Under the pieces are notes generated by a model. It saw only the letters and a program-made list of their open reading frames with translations. It was not told where the DNA came from and did no database searches. Source: Lachnospiraceae bacterium (GTDB lineage: Bacteria; Bacillota; Clostridia; Lachnospirales; Lachnospiraceae). From it: a stretch of DNA of 64,000 nucleotides. The stretch is from the NCBI GenBank assembly GCA_024399135.1, contig JAKSHY010000015.1:1-64000 (forward strand), given 5' to 3'. Positions 8,233 to 17,100 of this stretch are shown piece after piece. The position numbers and the translations under genes are program-made. Position 1 is the stretch's first letter. Each line of letters begins with the position of its first letter.

Positions 8233-8265
8233 AAAATGGCTACCTCATTTTGAGGTAGCTATTTT
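8233..8265. terminator. Bidirectional terminator between lysC and XRE regulator
   Basis: A 15-bp stem with one mismatch (AAAATGGCTACCTCA / TGAGGTAGCTATTTT) closes a TTT loop. Both arms end in A/T runs, so it can act on both strands. Its left part overlaps the stop codon region of the minus-strand regulator (8245). Confidence 0.88.
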
Positions 8266-8688
8266 AGTATATCGAAATCTAAAAAGTTCAGTTAATTCTT
8301 CAAGTTCTTCAGAATTCAAAAAATTATTAGCATAGAAAAGAAGTCTTTTGTCAGAAATGGGAAGATCTTTAAATTGTGTATTAGAACCAACTTTCTTTTC
8401 ATATTCAGCCATCGCCTTGGCTTCTTCTAAATAAATATCGAATGTCAATTCATCGGGATCAGTTAAATTAAATAAAGAAATAACAGGTATATCAAAGACT
8501 TTTGCAATACTTCTTAGCATTGGAACAGATGGTATAGTCTGGTTGGTTTCGTAGTGAGAATAACTAGACCGCTCTATATTTAATTTAAAAGCAACATCTT
8601 CTTGACTTAATGCACGTTGCTCTCGAAGAATTTTTAAATATTCACCCAAGGTTTGAATGTTATCATTATTATTCTCTTTGCTTTTCAT
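8245..8688 (-). CDS. XRE-family transcriptional regulator
   Basis: A 147-residue DNA-binding protein. Residues about 14-70 are a Cro/C1-type helix-turn-helix (LKILREQRALSQEDVAFKLN then RSSYSHYETNQTIPSVPML), followed by a helical C-terminal part of about 70 residues with no recognised ligand domain. The AGGAG ribosome site precedes the start. It is read away from the secreted-protein gene at 8907, and the 218-base gap between them holds three GATATT-type inverted repeats. It is therefore a good candidate for the protein that binds them, although nothing in the sequence proves it. Confidence 0.85.
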   Translation of the reverse strand: MKSKENNNDNIQTLGEYLKILREQRALSQEDVAFKLNIERSSYSHYETNQTIPSVPMLRSIAKVFDIPVISLFNLTDPDELTFDIYLEEAKAMAEYEKKVGSNTQFKDLPISDKRLLFYANNFLNSEELEELTELFRFRYTKIATSK

Positions 8689-8770
8689 TTAGCACTCCTT
8701 CACAATAATACTACTTAATTATCGTGCATATTAACTAAAAGTATAGATGTAGTACCAGTCATCTAGTTGA

Positions 8771-8800
8771 AAATCACGAAAATACTATTTGTGATATTTT
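8771..8800. promoter_or_regulatory. Distal inverted repeat of GTGATATT type
   Basis: AAATCAC (8771-8777) faces GTGATATTTT (8791-8800). The half-sites resemble those of the two stronger operators at 8824 and 8851 and those at 26884 and 26948. It lies about 45-75 bases upstream of the predicted -10 box of the 8907 gene. Confidence 0.4.
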
Positions 8801-8816
8801 AACTCATAAAAATTCC

Positions 8817-8873
8817 TTGAAATGATATTAGAAATATCGTAATATATAAAAAGCGATATTATAAATATCGCTT
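8817..8873 (+). promoter_or_regulatory. Promoter with two embedded operator-like inverted repeats
   Basis: TTGAAA (8817-8822), a 17-base spacer and TAATAT (8840-8845) form a good sigma-A promoter. The spacer is almost filled by GATATT-AGA-AATATC (8824-8838). A second, stronger repeat with perfect 10-bp arms, AAGCGATATT-ATA-AATATCGCTT (8851-8873), covers the expected transcription start. A repressor bound at either site would block polymerase. The same arrangement is seen at 26941. Confidence 0.7.
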
Positions 8874-8888
8874 GTTTTCGAAAACAAG
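8871..8888. promoter_or_regulatory. 18-bp palindrome beside the ribosome site
   Basis: CTTGTTTTCGAAAACAAG is a perfect palindrome ending just before the GAAGGAGGAG ribosome site of the secreted-protein gene. It shares three bases with the preceding operator. In RNA it would make a hairpin with a very small loop only if its centre opens, so a DNA-binding role is as likely as an RNA one. Confidence 0.45.
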
Positions 8889-8906
8889 AAGAAGGAGGAG
8901 TTTAAG

Positions 8907-9518
8907 ATGAAAACAAGTTCAATCAAGAAGATGTTAGCAGTTGCTTTAGCTACAACTACAGTTATGGCTATGAGCTTCAGCGCATTCGCTACAACTACTA
9001 ACAATGTAGTTGAATCTGGTGCTTCATCTGTAGCAGAGGTTGTAGTTCCAACTACTAGCACAGCAGGTGGTGTTAAGACTACTACAGCTGGTGTTTACAT
9101 GGCTACAGTTGGTACAGCAGTTTCAACATCTGCAGCTGAGATTTCTTCAAGCTACGGTTTAGGTGCTGGTGAAAAGGCATACACTAAGGTTTGGGATTTA
9201 AAGGCTTCAACAAGCCCTGCAGCTGCTAACGCTATTTCAGCAATCGCTGGAACACAGAACGCTGTTGTTGGTCCTATGATCAACCTTGAGTTAGGTAAGA
9301 TGGCTGGTGGAAAGTATTCTTTACTTCCTGAGTCAGGCGCTCCTATCACATTCGCAATCGCATTACCTGCATCATTCAATAATGCTGCAGCTAACTATGC
9401 AGTAATTTGCGTACGTCCAGGTGGAGCATTCGAAATCTTACCTGCTGTTTACTCTAACGGTGCAGTAGTATTCGCTACTACAGGCGGTAAGGGTGCATAC
9501 GCAGTTATCAAGTACTAA
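8907..9518 (+). CDS. Secreted protein of unknown function
   Basis: A 203-residue exported protein. Residues 1-28 are a classic Sec signal peptide (KTSSIKKMLAVALATTTVMA, then cleavage after AFA). The mature part is rich in Ala, Thr, Ser and Gly and ends in a predicted beta-rich domain (FEILPAVYSNGAVVFATTGG). I do not recognise a named family. The ribosome site (GAAGGAGGAG) is very strong and codon choice is more uniform than in neighbours (GCT/GCA, GGT, AAC), which suggests high expression. The promoter carries two operator-like repeats, so expression is probably switched. A hairpin directly after the stop codon should end most transcripts. Confidence 0.75.
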   Translation: MKTSSIKKMLAVALATTTVMAMSFSAFATTTNNVVESGASSVAEVVVPTTSTAGGVKTTTAGVYMATVGTAVSTSAAEISSSYGLGAGEKAYTKVWDLKASTSPAAANAISAIAGTQNAVVGPMINLELGKMAGGKYSLLPESGAPITFAIALPASFNNAAANYAVICVRPGGAFEILPAVYSNGAVVFATTGGKGAYAVIKY

Positions 9519-11271
9519 TTTGATAAGCAATTCAAGTACTGGAAGAAGAGGAATCTTCTTCCGGTATTTTGTGTTGTTCATTAGTGTTTTGATATGCACT
9601 ATGGGCTATGGACTGATAAGGCTCCATGGCTTTTCTATGTATCCGGATGAATTCGGCTATTGGGCCTCCGCTGCTAATACAGTTGGGTATGACTGGTCAC
9701 AGGTAGCATCGTTAGGCTCATATTATTCATTTGGTTACAGTTTGGTGCTTACACCAATTCTTTGGATATTTAAGGGCGGAGTTTTAGCATACAGAGTAGC
9801 GATAGTTGTTAACGTACTATTGCAGTGTGTATCACTAATCCTGCTTAAGGGTCTATTCACGATTATCTATCCTAAGATGCATAAGCTGGATGCTATTTAT
9901 TGTATAGGGATAGCAGTTTTTTATCCGGTTTGGAGTTTTTTTGTTCAAATTACGTTGACAGAAGCATTACTTAGTTTTCTGTTCATTTTGATAGTTTTTT
10001 TGATGGCCAGATTCTTTGAAAAGCCATCTTTTTTAAGGGCATTGGCGTGGTTCGTGCCAGTTTTTTATCTAATCGCAGTTCATATGCGAACAGTGGGGGT
10101 AGTAGGAGTTGCATTTCTGACGTTCATGCTTTGGGCATGGTCTAATCCCCGTACTAGAAAATATATACTAATCGCAATTATTTCTCTGATAGTAGTAGGA
10201 ATAGGATTCTTCACTGTTAAGGGAATTATTCAAAGTACTGTATATGCTAACGTTGATGAAAACGTGTTAGCTATTAATGATTTTTCGAGCATATTATCTC
10301 GCGTGAGCGCGGTATTAAATATAGATGGAATTCTTAACCTGATACAGGGAATGATAGGAAAGATCTGGTATCTGGGATTAAGTTCGTTCGGTTTGTTTTA
10401 CATAGCGATGGGCTATTTGTTTAAGCAGACAGTTCTTTTGTTTAAACGTTTGAAAAAAAATAGAAAAGTTAAGACTAAGCAATATGTATGTTTCTTCATA
10501 TTGTTCAGTATGATAGCACAGATTTTAATTACGTCTGTGTACATGTTAGATCCTTACAAGTTGGATAATATCTGTTATGGAAGATATAACGAGTATATTC
10601 TCCCTGTAATTATGGCTCTTGGCATCAGACAGATAATGAGGTGTGAGCACCCATTTAGATATGGGTTATTAGTGATACTGGCATCGATTCCAATGTGTGC
10701 AATAGTGATTAGATATTCATTATCAGTAGGAACTACCAATATTCATGAGTATTTCGTGGCCGGAATAAGTTATCTATGGGATGCGAGAAATTTTGATATT
10801 GTTAATGATTATATTAAATCGCTGCTAATGGGAAGCGCGCTTAGTATGTTCGTAATAATGGCGATTACTTTTAGTGGAAAAAGAGGACATTACACACAGC
10901 TTCTTAATGCGGTGATTGCTATAGAAATAGCGCTGGCAATTATATTAAGTTCCGAAAGTACTTATCTTTCTGGCGATGTTGACAGAGTAGATAGCAGAGT
11001 ATCCAGAGTAATTGCTGAAGATGAGAATGTGAATTCTAGAATATATTATCTTAACGAGAATAAAGACAGATGTTTCGTAGACTTAATTCAGTTCAATCTA
11101 AAAGACAGAACTGTTAATGTGTCATATCCAGATCAGATTATGGAACGTGTTAATGTAGGTGACTATGTCATATTAGATAATGACAGTACGTTCGATAGGA
11201 ATATGAAGAAAACATATCGTCTGGAAGAGGAAACATACTGGTTCAAATTATATAAAAAATTAAGGGATTAA
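9493..11271 (+). CDS. GT-C fold membrane glycosyltransferase (family 39-like)
   Basis: A protein of up to 592 residues with about ten or more membrane segments. After the first segment comes FSMYPDEFGYWASAAN, the acidic loop motif typical of GT-C enzymes that take sugars from polyprenyl phosphate outside the membrane. It probably works with the adjacent polyprenyl-phosphate glycosyltransferase at 11274 (two-base gap). The start is uncertain: GTG 9493 overlaps the upstream gene by 26 bases; TTG 9520, GTG 9571 and ATG 9601 are alternatives. Starting at 9601 would cut into the first membrane helix, so an upstream start is more likely, even though a terminator-like hairpin (9538-9565) then lies inside the reading frame. 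The last 120 residues look soluble. Confidence 0.75.
   Translation: MHTQLSSTNLISNSSTGRRGIFFRYFVLFISVLICTMGYGLIRLHGFSMYPDEFGYWASAANTVGYDWSQVASLGSYYSFGYSLVLTPILWIFKGGVLAYRVAIVVNVLLQCVSLILLKGLFTIIYPKMHKLDAIYCIGIAVFYPVWSFFVQITLTEALLSFLFILIVFLMARFFEKPSFLRALAWFVPVFYLIAVHMRTVGVVGVAFLTFMLWAWSNPRTRKYILIAIISLIVVGIGFFTVKGIIQSTVYANVDENVLAINDFSSILSRVSAVLNIDGILNLIQGMIGKIWYLGLSSFGLFYIAMGYLFKQTVLLFKRLKKNRKVKTKQYVCFFILFSMIAQILITSVYMLDPYKLDNICYGRYNEYILPVIMALGIRQIMRCEHPFRYGLLVILASIPMCAIVIRYSLSVGTTNIHEYFVAGISYLWDARNFDIVNDYIKSLLMGSALSMFVIMAITFSGKRGHYTQLLNAVIAIEIALAIILSSESTYLSGDVDRVDSRVSRVIAEDENVNSRIYYLNENKDRCFVDLIQFNLKDRTVNVSYPDQIMERVNVGDYVILDNDSTFDRNMKKTYRLEEETYWFKLYKKLRD
9538..9572 (+). terminator. Terminator or attenuator hairpin after the secreted-protein gene
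   Basis: ACTGGAAGAAGA (9538-9549) and TCTTCTTCCGGT (9554-9565) form a 12-bp stem with one G-T pair and a four-base loop, followed by ATTTTGTGTT. It starts 20 bases after the stop of the secreted protein and lies within the likely coding start of the next gene. It could cap the abundant secreted-protein mRNA while letting some polymerases continue into the polysaccharide locus. Confidence 0.7.
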
Positions 11272-11273
11272 TA

Positions 11274-12215
11274 ATGAAATTAATAATTCAGATTCCCTGT
11301 TATAACGAGGAAGAGACATTAAAGGTAACTTTAGATGCGCTTCCAAAGAAGATAGCAGGAGTTGATGAAATAGAATATTTGATAATCAATGATGGAAGCA
11401 CAGATAATACAGTCAAAGTAGCCAAGGAATGGGGCGTTCATCATATAGTAAGTTTCCCAAAGAATAAGGGATTGGCCAGAGGTTTCATGGCAGGAATAGA
11501 TGGATGCCTAAAGAATGGTGCAGATATCATAGTTAATACTGATGCTGATAATCAGTATTGTGCTGATGATATAGAAACATTGATTAAACCTATATTAGAT
11601 GGTAAGGCTGAAATGGTTATAGGTGAAAGACCTATAGCTGAAACTGAAGATTTTAGTTGGCTTAAAAAGAAACTTCAGAGAATGGGAAGTTGGGCAGTTA
11701 GATTGGCGTCAGGAACAGATATTCCCGATGCTCCGTCTGGATTCAGAGCTATGACAGCAGACTGCGCAATGCATTTAAATGTAATTAATGACTATACATA
11801 TACTTTAGAAACAATAGTTCAGGCTGGTCGTGATCATATTGCAGTAACTTCAGTCCCTATACGTACTAATGGAGAATTAAGACCATCTAGACTGTTTAAG
11901 GGTATGTGGAGTTATATCAAAAAAAGCATAGTAATAATACTAAGGGCGTATATGATGTATCAGCCGCTTAAGTTTTTTACATATGTAAGTTTGCCTCCAA
12001 TATTAGTAGGTTTAGGAATAGGAATTAGATTTATCTATTATTTGATAACTGCAGGAGGAGCAGGACATATTCAATCGTTAATATTAGCCTGTACTCTGAT
12101 AATTATAGGTTTTTTGACATTTATGATTGGGTTGGTTGCAGATTTGCTTAGTTGTAATAGGAAAATTTTGAGTGATACGCAGGTGAGAATGCGAATGACA
12201 CAGTATTATAAATAG
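11274..12215 (+). CDS. Polyprenyl-phosphate glycosyltransferase, GT2 family
   Basis: A 313-residue enzyme of the DPM1/GtrB/ArnC type: an N-terminal GT-A domain (QIPCYNEEETLKVTLDALP, residues 4-22; LIINDGSTDNT; NTDADNQY with the metal-binding DxD) followed by two C-terminal membrane helices (about 230-255 and 265-290). Such enzymes load a sugar from a nucleotide donor onto undecaprenyl phosphate. Only two bases separate it from the upstream GT-C membrane enzyme, which fits a donor-user pair: this protein makes the lipid-linked sugar and the neighbour uses it on the outside. The sugar is not identifiable. Confidence 0.88.
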   Translation: MKLIIQIPCYNEEETLKVTLDALPKKIAGVDEIEYLIINDGSTDNTVKVAKEWGVHHIVSFPKNKGLARGFMAGIDGCLKNGADIIVNTDADNQYCADDIETLIKPILDGKAEMVIGERPIAETEDFSWLKKKLQRMGSWAVRLASGTDIPDAPSGFRAMTADCAMHLNVINDYTYTLETIVQAGRDHIAVTSVPIRTNGELRPSRLFKGMWSYIKKSIVIILRAYMMYQPLKFFTYVSLPPILVGLGIGIRFIYYLITAGGAGHIQSLILACTLIIIGFLTFMIGLVADLLSCNRKILSDTQVRMRMTQYYK

Positions 12216-12268
12216 CTTGTGTGAGGGTGTGATAGTAGTAATAATTAAAAGTTTAGCGAGGATATGTT

Positions 12269-14122
12269 ATGAGGGTTAATGTACAGAATATTCTTTTTCC
12301 AACAGAAGCAAAGCTAGAGGATAATTTAGCGAGGCAAATGTTTTTTAAAGGAAATGGAGGATATTATGACAGGGAATATGGAATGTTGTCAATAGGTGAA
12401 TGTAACGTTTTTGATTTTGCTACATATTTTAACGCTATTTCCTACGCAAAATGGAAAAAATATACAGAATTTGATGATATGAAATTAACACTCGATATAG
12501 AGGGCAAAGGGATTATCAAGATAATAGGATATCATTTTAATAACTATAATGTATCGGAAAGAGATGAATTAAATACTTATCGTTATGAAAATGATGAAAG
12601 GGGAAAAGTAGTAATTGATATTCCAAATAATTTTAATACTATTGTTGGATTTGAAATTTTATCAGATAGTCGAACCGTTATATATGGTGGATATTATATA
12701 GCTAATTTTAAGGATGAATTATTTAGAAATGTTGAATTGTGTTTAGCAACGACAACATGCAAAAAAGAAGAATATATTAAGCGTAATATTTTGGTTTTAA
12801 AAGATAATATTTTTGATTCTTCTACATCTATTGAAGATGAGGAAATATTTGATATTGATAATCACTTCAAAAAACATTTTTATGTTCATGTCATAGATAA
12901 TGGCAGAACATTAGATACTTCTGAATTATCTAGTTGTCATATACAAGTGCACCCAAATAAAAACGTAGGTGGATCAGGGGGATTTGCACGTGGAATGATA
13001 GAATCTATGGAGCAAAGCCCAAAAGCCACACATGTATTGCTTATGGATGATGATGTTTTGATTCTTCCAGAAAGTATTCGAAAGACATTCATATTATTAA
13101 GTTTTATTAAAGAAGAATATAAGGAGTCGTTTATAAGTGGTGCAATGTTCTTAATGGATCAAATGCAGTGCCAGCATGAGGATATAGGAACACTTACAAA
13201 AGATGCAGTTTTTTTATCTCTTAAAGGTAGATTGTTCATGGATATAAGAGATCATGTGCTGATAAATGAGGGGGATTTTTATAACACAGATTATAAATAT
13301 TGTGCATGGTGGTATTGTTGTATACCTGTTGGAGTGATAGAAAAACATGGATTACCATTGCCTTTGTTTATCCGGGGAGATGACGTTGAATATGGAATGA
13401 GATGTAAACCCGATATTATTTCTATGAATGGTATTTGTGTATGGCATTTAGGATTCGAAAATAAATTTAATCCTGCAATGGATTGGTATCAGCAAAGTAG
13501 GAATATGTTGATAGATAAGGCCGTGGGTTCTTTTCCAGAGGATGTTAATGTTATTAAATATGTTCAAAATGCTTATAGACATGAAATAAGAAGATTTAAT
13601 TACAATGGTGCAAGGACCGTATTAAAGGCATTAGAGGATTTTTTAAAGGGACCTGAGTTTATAGAAGAAGATTTAGGTGAAAAAATCTTAATTCAAAACA
13701 ACAAACTAAATGAAGTGTATAAACCTCTTAATGAATATGAAGATTATGAATTCGATCTTAGAAAAGTTGGAGGAAATCCCGGATATTCACGGTTGAAACG
13801 CTATTGGTATGGAATTACTAATAATGGTCAGCGTTTTTGCATGGATGTAAAAAAAAGTATGGAGCCGGAACTGATAATGTTCAATTCTGATTATCAACCA
13901 GGAAAGTACCTAGGCAGGAATGTATTGTATGCCGTAAATCCGTGGATGAAAACAGCTGCTATAAGACGAAAAAACATCAGTGAATATAAAAAGATAAATC
14001 GGAAATGGAGAAACACAATTAGAAAATATAATAGAGAATATGTATCTTTATGTAGCGAATATAGATTGCATATGGAAAAATTAGTTTCTATAGACTTTTG
14101 GAAAAAATATTTGGGTATATAG
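12269..14122 (+). CDS. GlfT2-like galactofuranosyltransferase
   Basis: A 617-residue soluble or membrane-associated glycosyltransferase. The first 160 residues form a beta-rich N-terminal domain like that of mycobacterial GlfT2; the GT-A catalytic domain follows, with LMDDDVLI (D260-D262) as the metal site, KNVGGSGGFARG just before it, IRGDDVEYG as the probable catalytic-base region, and VWHLGF with the conserved His. C-terminal residues about 410-617 are helical. The family polymerises galactofuranose from UDP-Galf, and the UDP-Galf maker (glf) is 3.3 kb downstream. A relative lies at 23043, so the locus has two. GAGGATA precedes the start. Confidence 0.83.
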   Translation: MRVNVQNILFPTEAKLEDNLARQMFFKGNGGYYDREYGMLSIGECNVFDFATYFNAISYAKWKKYTEFDDMKLTLDIEGKGIIKIIGYHFNNYNVSERDELNTYRYENDERGKVVIDIPNNFNTIVGFEILSDSRTVIYGGYYIANFKDELFRNVELCLATTTCKKEEYIKRNILVLKDNIFDSSTSIEDEEIFDIDNHFKKHFYVHVIDNGRTLDTSELSSCHIQVHPNKNVGGSGGFARGMIESMEQSPKATHVLLMDDDVLILPESIRKTFILLSFIKEEYKESFISGAMFLMDQMQCQHEDIGTLTKDAVFLSLKGRLFMDIRDHVLINEGDFYNTDYKYCAWWYCCIPVGVIEKHGLPLPLFIRGDDVEYGMRCKPDIISMNGICVWHLGFENKFNPAMDWYQQSRNMLIDKAVGSFPEDVNVIKYVQNAYRHEIRRFNYNGARTVLKALEDFLKGPEFIEEDLGEKILIQNNKLNEVYKPLNEYEDYEFDLRKVGGNPGYSRLKRYWYGITNNGQRFCMDVKKSMEPELIMFNSDYQPGKYLGRNVLYAVNPWMKTAAIRRKNISEYKKINRKWRNTIRKYNREYVSLCSEYRLHMEKLVSIDFWKKYLGI

Positions 14123-14147
14123 AATATTAGAATGAGATGAGGAAGTA

Positions 14148-17100
14148 ATGACAAGTAAACGTGCCTTAAACGATATATATGATATAGAACAATATCTGAT
14201 GAAATTGAATAAGCTAAAGAATGAATATTTAATACTATTAACAGTTAAGGATACTCCAGGAAATGCTATGAATATGAATATCCAAGAGAATATACATAGC
14301 TTAGGTTTCTCTAATTTTTCAACAGAATTGTGGACTATGTATATTGGAGTTATTTATCAGGGGAAGGTTATTATAAATAGAAAAGGTGATAGACCAGAAG
14401 ACAAAATTGAATCTGAATTATATATAGAAAACAATAAGATCAATATAACTAGCGCACCTTGGCGAAATGGTAATTTTGCTTCAATACGCATAAATGACAT
14501 TGATTATGCATGCAATAGAAGAGGAGTTAATATATTAGTATATGACATAGAGCAAGATACCCCTATAGATTCAATATCGTTTGATACACATGTTATTCCG
14601 TATAATTTTTCGAGAAATGCATTTATTTTAGAAAAGAAAAACTGGTTAGAAAATGCAAGCGAAAAGGACGTATGCATTGCTGGCGTGTGGTATGGAGTAA
14701 ATTATGGGTCATTACTAAATGGCTATGCAACATATCAAATAATGAAGAAATTAGGAAAAAGTGTATTGTTATTACAAAAACCAAATTGTATTTCTGAAGA
14801 TGCAGAATTGTTAGAATGGACTCATAATTATAAATTTATAAATTCTGTTTATTCAAAAGATGAAATGACTCCTAGAATGTCAAAATATGATATTGATTTG
14901 GTAAATAACTATGCAAAAATATTTGTCTCTGGTTCTGATCAAATATGGAACTACAATGTTTCTTTTTCGGGATTAATGTATTTGCCTTTTGTAAGCAAAG
15001 AAAAAAAGAAAATTAGTTATTGTTCATCAACCGGAAGTGCAAATGACAATGTTCCAGTTGATAAGCAAAATTTTGTTGGAGAATGCCTAAAGCAATATGA
15101 TGCAGTTTCGATACGTGAAAATGTAGGTAAACAGGTATTAAAACAAAAATATGATATTGAATCGAACGTTATACAAGAACCAGTATTTAATATAGAAAAA
15201 GAGTATTATTATAATTTAGCGAAAAAGGCAACTATATCATATGAAAATAAATTCATTTTGGCATATATACTTGATCCAAATGATTATATTTTAGAGATGA
15301 TAAAGCAAATTGCGTTAAAGCTTGATTGCGACATTATTACAGTTCCTGATGGAGCATATTCAATAATAGGTAGCTCTTGGGATAAGTATAGAAATTCAAA
15401 AAGTTTTCCTAATTTGAAAATAAATATGCTGGTGGAAGATTTTTTGAATGCATATATTAACGCAGAGTTTATTATTACAGATAGTTTTCATGGAACATGT
15501 TTTGCAACAATTTTTGAGAAGAAATTTATTACGATATGCAATAGAAGAAGAGGTGCAGATAGATTTGATGAGATTCTAGGAATATTTGGATTGAATAATC
15601 GTCTTGTAAATGATGTCGAGACTTTTGAGTGGAAACAGAATTATTTTAACGAAATAGATTATAAAACTATCAATGAAATTATAGAGTTAAGACGAAGAGA
15701 AGCTATTAATTGGCTCGAGAAGTCCTTGGATAATAATGATCGAGAATTAGTACAAGTAAAAAATATAAAAATCTATAAAAAGCAATTACATGATGATATT
15801 ACCCAAAATCAAGAATTTGTAAAAATAAAAATATTAGGAAGTCTTTTATATGACTATGGTATAAAACATATTGTTCTATCTCCGGGGGGGAGAGATGTTC
15901 CAATTGTGCGAATGTTTGAAAATAATGAAGAAAGTTTCATAATACACAGAGTAACTGATGAAAGAAGTGCGGCATATTTTGGTATGGGTATAGCCACACA
16001 ATTAAAACAACCGGTTGCGTGTGTATGCACAAGTGGTACAGCTGTGAGTAATTATTTGCCAGCCGTAACAGAAGCATATTTTACAGGAATACCAATCATT
16101 TTGATTACAGCAGATAGGTGTATGATTTATCATGGGCAAGGAGAGGATCAAACTATTCCGCAAAACGATATTTTTGCAAAAGTCACAAAGAAGGAAGTGA
16201 CAGTGCCGGAAGGTAGTGGGTATAGAGTAGAGTATCAAACAAGAAGAGATATTTCAGATTGTATTTTAGAGTGCATGCATAATGGTTGTGGGCCAGTTCA
16301 CATTAATATGGCAATAGACAATATTGCTTTAGGTTCAACCCATCCGAAAGAAATATGGAGGATTGAACCTAAAAGAAACAGACATGTATTGAGGGTTGGA
16401 TTGAATGATGGAGAACAGAAATTATATTTATGGTTAAATGAACTAAAGAAATCCAAAAGAATTCTTATTGTTTATGGTCAAAATAATCCGTTAAATGCAA
16501 AGCAAAAAGAAGATATTGAACGTTTTACAAAGGCATTCAATTGTGTTGTAGTGTCAGATCATTTAGGAAACATGAACTGTCAATATAATCTTAAACCATA
16601 TAGGATGTTAATTGATATTAATCAAGCAGAATTTAACGATAAATTGTCACCTGACATATTAATAACGGTAGGTGGAAAAAGACTAATGAATGATCCACTT
16701 ACTTTTAAAATAAGAGGTGGAAGGGGAGATATACGTCATTGGAGTGTAACACCAAGTGGTGAGATGAAAGATTTCTATTTTAGATTAACTTCAATTTTGG
16801 AAATGAGCCAAGATACCTTTTTCGAATGGTTTTCGAAGCATTCTGATGGATGTGTAAATGATGAAAAATACTATAACACATGGAAGACATATGAAGAGAA
16901 TTGCCATAGAAGCAATCCTGTGTTATTTAATTCTGGATATATTCAAAGCAGATTTTTACCGAATGTGCCCAAAGAATCGATTCTTCATCTAGGAATTGGA
17001 CAAACGTTCATTGAATCACGCAATTATTATATTGATGAATCAGTAGAAGTTTACTGCAATATGGGAACAAATGGAATTGATGGATGCACTTCAACATTTA

